Source of the DNA: Gammaproteobacteria bacterium
Lineage (GTDB): Bacteria; Pseudomonadota; Gammaproteobacteria; UBA1113
Length of the DNA stretch: 58,948 nt
Direction: 5' to 3'
Assembly: GCA_020051015.1 (NCBI GenBank)
Contig: JAGVJQ010000088.1
Span: 1-58,948, forward strand
A program made the position numbers and the translations under genes. Shown here in pieces: positions 54,738 to 58,948 of this stretch. Every line of letters begins with the position of its first letter. Position 1 is the first letter of the stretch. The notes under the pieces were generated by a model. That model searched no databases, had not been told where the DNA came from, and was given only the letters and a program-made list of their open reading frames with translations.

Positions 54738-55931
54738 TTATCTTGTATTTTGTGGTCTGATGGCAAATATAAATACTGCTATTGATGATAGTTGCATTAT
54801 CAGTGCAAACCCAACTAAAAAAGGAAGCGATACGGTATATAAATATCCCATGAAAATACTTCCTGCAAATAACGCGATGCCAAATCCAGCATTAAAAATT
54901 CCATAAGCACGGCCGCGTTTTGTTACTTTGACCATATTGGCAATAATTGCTTTCATCAATGAGGTTTGTACACCAATTGCAATACCCCATAAAATCATAC
55001 CTATAAATGCAAGTTTGTTACCTCCTAAGAATACCAGCGGTACAAATAATGCTGATATCGGCACCGCTATTAATAAAACGATGTAACCTTTTTTATCATA
55101 TAGCCGCCCTAATCCTAGGGCAGAGACAGCACTCATCGCCATCGCCACTGCATAAGATATTGGAATGAGATCGGCCGGGAAAATTTTTGCGGTTTGAAAA
55201 TGATAGGCGATAAGTGGAAAATCAGCAAAACCCATTGCTAATAATACTGCTCCAGCAAAATATCGCCAAAATAAAGGTTTTACTTGATTGTCTAGATGAT
55301 TAAGATCGGCAAGATCATTCGCTCCATTTTCCATTTCGCGAGGCTGTGGATAAGAACGATATGTCAACAATAAAACTAATACCGCTAACACGCCGGGGAT
55401 TAATAGTAACAATAAACTTTGACGATATGAGCCATGTAACCACAAGATCAATGCTACGAGTAAAGGCCCTACCATTGCTCCAATATTATCAAATGCCTCA
55501 TGCAATCCAAAGCCCGCACCTTTTCCGATATTAAAACTAGCAAAAGAAATCATCGTATCACGTGCTGGTGTACGGATCGCCTTACCAATTCGCTCAATAA
55601 CGACTAATAATGCAACCCATTGCCAACTATGTACCAAAGCCATTAAGGGGATAGCCACCATATTGATTACATAACCGAAGATGACAAAAGACCAATATTT
55701 TTCTGTTTTATCAACCCAATATCCCGATATTAATCGCAACGAATATCCAAGAAATTCACCGACTCCTGAAATAAATCCCACCGCAATAGCACCTGCCCCC
55801 AACGTAGCAAGATAGGGGCCAATAATGCTACGTGCTCCCTGATGTGCAGCGTCACATAAAAGACTAACTGTACCTAACATCAAGATAAAATAGATTGATT
55901 TACGTGACGGATTGAGTTTATGTGTTTTCAT
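54738..55931 (-). CDS. MFS transporter
   Basis: About 397 residues from ATG 55931; an ATG at 55946 lies inside a perfect palindrome, so the later start is preferred. 12 helices with SGYWVDKTEKYWSFVIFG in the motif-A position and ERIGKAIRTPARDTMI after it. Substrate unknown. A palindromic operator lies directly upstream, so the gene (perhaps with the next MFS gene) is probably controlled by a repressor encoded elsewhere. Confidence 0.82.
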   Translation of the reverse strand: MKTHKLNPSRKSIYFILMLGTVSLLCDAAHQGARSIIGPYLATLGAGAIAVGFISGVGEFLGYSLRLISGYWVDKTEKYWSFVIFGYVINMVAIPLMALVHSWQWVALLVVIERIGKAIRTPARDTMISFASFNIGKGAGFGLHEAFDNIGAMVGPLLVALILWLHGSYRQSLLLLLIPGVLAVLVLLLTYRSYPQPREMENGANDLADLNHLDNQVKPLFWRYFAGAVLLAMGFADFPLIAYHFQTAKIFPADLIPISYAVAMAMSAVSALGLGRLYDKKGYIVLLIAVPISALFVPLVFLGGNKLAFIGMILWGIAIGVQTSLMKAIIANMVKVTKRGRAYGIFNAGFGIALFAGSIFMGYLYTVSLPFLVGFALIMQLSSIAVFIFAIRPQNTR

Positions 55932-55935
55932 GCTG

Positions 55936-55963
55936 ATAATATACATTATTTAATGTATATTAT
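55936..55963. promoter_or_regulatory. Near-perfect palindrome at MFS gene start
   Basis: ATAATATACATTA and TAATGTATATTAT are 13-bp inverted arms around TT, ending 5 bases before the ATG at 55931. Its position blocks the start region, so it is a probable operator. Confidence 0.65.
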
Positions 55964-56072
55964 GAAAAATTATTTTGTTATACAAGTAAATATAACCTCG
56001 GACTTTGTCCGAGGTTTAAAACTTTCAACGCGTTTCACACCCCTCCTGCATTAGAGGAAAAAATCGTTACAA

Positions 56073-57197
56073 TTATCTTGGACCGTTTCTATAGGCAACA
56101 ACACCGACATCATCGCCGTCGGTATGCCTTATATCTTTTCCACTTCCCGAATTCGCAAATTTATCAGTTATGGCCTGTTTACTGGATTCAATACACGCAG
56201 ATACAATTGCATTAATGAAAGTCTCTACGGGTTCACTTGGATCAATATCCTTTAAAATTGCTGCCATTTTTTCAGGATTTAATTCAACATCCTCATAAAC
56301 GCGTTGTCCGTAAATTTGATTTTTAGGTTCGTTAGTGGGTAAGTGCGAAATAACAAAATCTGTAAGACCAAAAATAATAAGATCTTTTGATAACTTTGTT
56401 TGGAAAACTTGCATTTCGCCTTCATGTAACTCATTTGGAATACAGGCAGGATACTTCATCCTACCGTCTACTATAGTCCTAGCAGGAGAAAGGGTAACAA
56501 ATTGATGAGTTTTTGGATTCCAGCCTACTATCATTGTATCGCCTATATTAAAGCCAGTAATATCAATATTATCATCGTCATGCAACTCAACTCTGGCACA
56601 GGCAAGAGTAGTTTTTTCACTAATAAATGGCGCAAATTTTCCTTCTTTCTTTTGCCGAAATCCCGTCTGCATATAGTCAATTACCGTCTTTATTACCATT
56701 GTTAGATGAATATATGCTTCATTATTAGATGCAAATTGACGCATAGCCTGTCCGGTTCGTTTTGCGGCATAACCGGCTAAATAAGCAATAGCCTCATCTT
56801 GCAATTCATCATCATGATGGCCAGCGCATCCATCAGCAACAACAATTACAGATCCTTTATCATCATTGAGTCTACATGCATAAATGGCATCTAGTACATG
56901 TGCAGGTTTTAACTCTCCATTTTCATAGTCTCCATTTTGATAAGCTGTCATTAAACGGCGGGGATTAGTTGTTTTATATGTATCACCTAGCATACCGGCG
57001 TAATTATGATCAGGCTCAGTAAATAATTTAAATCGGTTTGCATTTTCAATAGTTAAATCGTCTAATTCAGATACTTTAGGATTCGAGATTGTACCAACGT
57101 GATACTGAGAGAATATTTTGGCTTCTTTTCTATCAGGTGCTTTAAAGAATTTATTTTGACGATCGACAGGTTTTGCTCGTGATTGTGTATGACCCAT
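56073..57197 (-). CDS. Divergent PP2C-like phosphatase, copy A, with MGxxxS start
   Basis: 374 residues. PP2C landmarks: VIVVADGCAGHHDDE (~117-131; metal Asp122 and a degenerate DGxxGH), TTLACARVELHDDDNIDITGFNIGDTMIV (~196-223, with the GD of motif 6-7), IIFGLTDFVISHL (~274-286, TDF instead of SDG) and the C-terminal GDDVGVVAYR (~361-370, in place of DNxT). The three key Asp look conserved, so metal binding is possible. The N terminus MGHTQSRAKP fits the eukaryotic N-myristoylation pattern (Gly2, Ser6, basic downstream). It has no signal peptide. About half of its residues match the next gene; a host-directed phosphatase is inferred. AGAGGT lies ~12 bases before the ATG. Confidence 0.75.
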   Translation of the reverse strand: MGHTQSRAKPVDRQNKFFKAPDRKEAKIFSQYHVGTISNPKVSELDDLTIENANRFKLFTEPDHNYAGMLGDTYKTTNPRRLMTAYQNGDYENGELKPAHVLDAIYACRLNDDKGSVIVVADGCAGHHDDELQDEAIAYLAGYAAKRTGQAMRQFASNNEAYIHLTMVIKTVIDYMQTGFRQKKEGKFAPFISEKTTLACARVELHDDDNIDITGFNIGDTMIVGWNPKTHQFVTLSPARTIVDGRMKYPACIPNELHEGEMQVFQTKLSKDLIIFGLTDFVISHLPTNEPKNQIYGQRVYEDVELNPEKMAAILKDIDPSEPVETFINAIVSACIESSKQAITDKFANSGSGKDIRHTDGDDVGVVAYRNGPR

Positions 57198-57303
57198 GGT
57201 AGTTGTTACCTCTTAAAATATTAAAGTTCTAAGGTATTCCATTAGCGCTTTTAAATATTTATATTGAGAAGTTAGCCACTTCTCGTGGAATTATCAAACA
57301 GCG

Positions 57304-57336
57304 GTGGATTACGGACCTGACAGCTCTATAATCCAC
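57304..57336. repeat. Degenerate GTGGATTA/TAATCCAC repeat
   Basis: GTGGATTA and TAATCCAC flank an unpaired centre between the two PP2C-like genes, related to the 18350 hairpin. It may also separate their transcription. Confidence 0.55.
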
Positions 57337-57362
57337 TCTATGACAGAATCCATTAAAACTAA

Positions 57363-58541
57363 TTATCTTGGGCCTCGTCTATAACCAATGAGCCCCACGT
57401 CATCACCTTCGGTATACCATGTATCTGCGCCATATCCAGAATTTGCAAATTTATCAGTAATTGCCTGTTTATTCGATTCGATACACGCAGCCACAATGGC
57501 TTTATTATAAGCATCAATTGATGCATCAACAGGAACTGCCTTTAAAATTTCCTTCATGACGTCAGGATTTAATTCAACATCTTCGTATCCTTTACGTTCG
57601 TTAACCTGACCTTCAGTAACAATAACTGGTAAATGAGTTGTAGCAAAATCTGTAAGACCAAAAATAATAAAATCTTTTGATAAAACTTTGCGAAAAGATT
57701 GAACTTCACCTTCATATAATTCATTGGGTATACATGCAGGATACATTGCCTTACTTGATGTTACCATTGTTCTGCCAGGGGACAGCGTCACAAATTGCTT
57801 AGTTACTGGATTCCAACCAACTATCATTGTATCACCTATATTGAAGCCAGTAACATCAAGATGCTCGTCTTGTAATTCAATACGAGCACACGCAAGCGTA
57901 GTATTCTCACTAACAAATGATGCAAATTTCCCTTGCTTCTTCTGGCGAAAGCCTTGTCGTAGATAATCAGACACGGCATTGGCTACTTGACTCGTATTTG
58001 CATATGCAACTTCATTTGATTTAAACTGCGCCATTGCTTGCCCAGCACGTTTTGCTGCATAACCAGCTAAATAAGCAATCGCTTCATCTTGCCGTTCATC
58101 ACCATGGTGGCCAGCACATCCATCCGCTACGGCAATCACTGACCCTTTATTATCATCGAGATTGCAAGCATAAACTGCATCAAATACATGCGCAGGATTC
58201 AATTCCCCAGTATCTGAATAAGCTTTCTTAATATTTCTCGGGTTAGTTGTTTTATAGGTATTACCTAACATACCAGCAAAATCACTCGCATCTGGGTTAG
58301 TAACAGATATGAATCTATTTTGATTTTCAATATTCAAGTCTTCTAACTTAGAAACCTCAGGAATTGAGGTTATTTCTTTGTAATAGGCCGATAGTACTTT
58401 ATTTGATTTTCTGTTTTCTGCTTTAAAAAATGTGTTCTGAGCAGCAACCGCTGCTGCTGAAAAAGCGGCACGGGATGAAGAAGAAGAGACGTCTTTTGAA
58501 GAGGGATGTTGCGCTGTTTTTTTTGATTGTGATTGACCCAT
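57363..58541 (-). CDS. Divergent PP2C-like phosphatase, copy B, with MGxxxS start
   Basis: 392 residues, paralogue of the preceding gene along its full length. Shared landmarks: GSVIAVADGCAGHHGDE, TTLACARIELQDEHLDVTGFNIGDTMIVGWNP, FIIFGLTDFATTHLP and the C-terminal EGDDVGLIGYRRGPR. The N terminus MGQSQSKKTAQH again has Gly2, Ser6 and Lys7-Lys8, followed by a Ser/Ala-rich stretch not in copy A. As in copy A, SDG of canonical PP2C is changed to TDF. Both carry the same AGAGGT site far (12-13 bases) before the ATG, showing a gene duplication including its leader. Confidence 0.75.
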   Translation of the reverse strand: MGQSQSKKTAQHPSSKDVSSSSSRAAFSAAAVAAQNTFFKAENRKSNKVLSAYYKEITSIPEVSKLEDLNIENQNRFISVTNPDASDFAGMLGNTYKTTNPRNIKKAYSDTGELNPAHVFDAVYACNLDDNKGSVIAVADGCAGHHGDERQDEAIAYLAGYAAKRAGQAMAQFKSNEVAYANTSQVANAVSDYLRQGFRQKKQGKFASFVSENTTLACARIELQDEHLDVTGFNIGDTMIVGWNPVTKQFVTLSPGRTMVTSSKAMYPACIPNELYEGEVQSFRKVLSKDFIIFGLTDFATTHLPVIVTEGQVNERKGYEDVELNPDVMKEILKAVPVDASIDAYNKAIVAACIESNKQAITDKFANSGYGADTWYTEGDDVGLIGYRRGPR

Positions 58542-58584
58542 AATGTTTAAACACCTCTGTAAATGGGAAAAACTCCATAAAAAA

Positions 58585-58610
58585 AGCCCTTACAACTTCC
58601 TGTAAAGGCT
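58585..58610 (-). terminator. Hairpin upstream of PP2C-like copy B
   Basis: AGCCCTTACA / TGTAAAGGCT with one G-T-type mismatch and a 6-base loop, followed leftward by seven T. Read leftward it is an intrinsic terminator about 44 bases before the phosphatase start, so it could be an attenuator in its leader or the end of an upstream message. Confidence 0.55.
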
Positions 58611-58715
58611 CATCCATTTTGTCCAGTCTCTCATATGTTCATTTTTTTGTCAATATTGCGTATGACATGTGAGCAATACCACCGGGCTACATAGTTTCAT
58701 TACATATCGATCTTT

Positions 58716-58853
58716 CGTAGGGGCGTATTGCATACGCCCATTTACCAGACAGTACAAACCTTTCATACTACAGGATATTTCCAACATCACTGTATAAATG
58801 TCTCGGCCAGATTAGTGATTTGGCGAGATGGGCGTATGCAATACGCCCCTACG
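58716..58853. repeat. 138-bp MITE-like element with 26-bp terminal inverted repeats
   Basis: The ends CGTAGGGGCGTATTGCATAC and its complement GTATGCAATACGCCCCTACG form long perfect terminal inverted repeats. The ~85-bp centre carries TTTCATACTACAGGATATTTCC, whose complement aligns with 14800-14850. No coding capacity. The shape is that of a non-autonomous transposable element. Confidence 0.75.
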
Positions 58854-58908
58854 TTAGAGCTGTGAATCATTGTGCTCAAGAGACAACGATAATTTAAATA
58901 AAAAAAAA

Positions 58909-58931
58909 CCCTAGCTAAGGGTTAGCTAGGG
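58909..58931 (-). terminator. Strong intrinsic terminator for a gene beyond the contig end
   Basis: CCCTAGCTAA / TTAGCTAGGG with a 3-base loop. Read leftward it is followed by a run of eight or more T. It belongs to an upstream leftward gene not in the window. Confidence 0.75.
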
Positions 58932-58948
58932 CTATAAAATAAGAACCC

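Larger units (their letters stand above)
58542..58948. other. Terminal intergenic region with terminator, MITE and terminator
   Basis: About 400 bases without a gene. It holds the hairpin at 58585-58610, the MITE-like element at 58716-58853 and a strong hairpin at 58909-58931. The next leftward gene beyond the contig end probably stops near 58.9 kb. Confidence 0.6.

Noticed and set aside
58423..58617. Reverse-strand open frame overlapping the start of PP2C-like copy B
   Set aside because: It lies in another frame of the same strand across the terminator hairpin and the phosphatase start, with no ribosome site.

Overview
The window is an AT-rich stretch of a gammaproteobacterial chromosome. 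The first 18 bases are Illumina adapter, so the left edge is a contig end. Housekeeping synteny (zapA and a ZapB-like gene, a YgfB-type gene and pepP; gshA-gshB-rpe-coq7) fits Gammaproteobacteria. Large or eukaryotic-like proteins resembling host-directed effectors (a single ankyrin-like unit, RNI-type leucine-rich repeats, PP2C-like phosphatases with N-myristoylation-type termini) suggest an intracellular or amoeba-associated lineage such as the Legionellales (Legionella/Coxiella/Berkiella-like). That placement is inference; no rRNA or secretion-system gene is present.

Layout. 0-5.3 kb: the end of an MFS transporter, then a leftward operon of a NUDIX hydrolase, an unrecognised 453-residue protein and an AT-ACP-condensation protein that lacks a ketosynthase. 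5.6-7.6 kb: a four-gene lipoprotein operon. 7.8-13.5 kb: a palindromic repeat, a nucleosidase-type enzyme, a secreted metallo-hydrolase and a 1184-residue effector-like protein. 13.5-22.8 kb: an NDH-2-like oxidoreductase, TrmY-like methyltransferase, a duplicated pair of small proteins sharing an SDCC motif, GNAT, alpha/beta hydrolase, MerR-TipAS regulator, methyltransferase/amidase pair and OprB-like porin. 22.9-34.7 kb: accessory genes including an LRR protein, a HigB/HigA-like toxin-antitoxin pair, an AbiE pair whose toxin is reduced to a remnant, OsmC, a subclass B3 metallo-beta-lactamase, an AAA/DUF4143 ATPase behind two identical perfect palindromes, and VOC, RidA and ArsR genes.

35.0-39.7 kb is an island bounded by a 135-bp direct repeat that contains the 3' half of tRNA-Thr. 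It holds an intact AbiEi/AbiEii pair, two small genes each interrupted by a TGA, a zinc-ribbon membrane protein and a DUF551-like protein, but no recognisable integrase. 39.7-50 kb is the conserved core: EVE protein, folate ligase, division genes, PepP, retropepsin-like protease, fumarylacetoacetase, glutathione synthesis, Rpe and Coq7. 50-59 kb holds an effector-like protein, three transporters and a tandem pair of divergent PP2C-like phosphatases with MGxxxS starts.

Several families of short palindromic repeats are scattered between genes. The most notable observations are the PP2C-like tandem pair, the SDCC peptide pair with duplicated promoters, the shared operator of the two AbiE loci, and the tRNA-bounded island.
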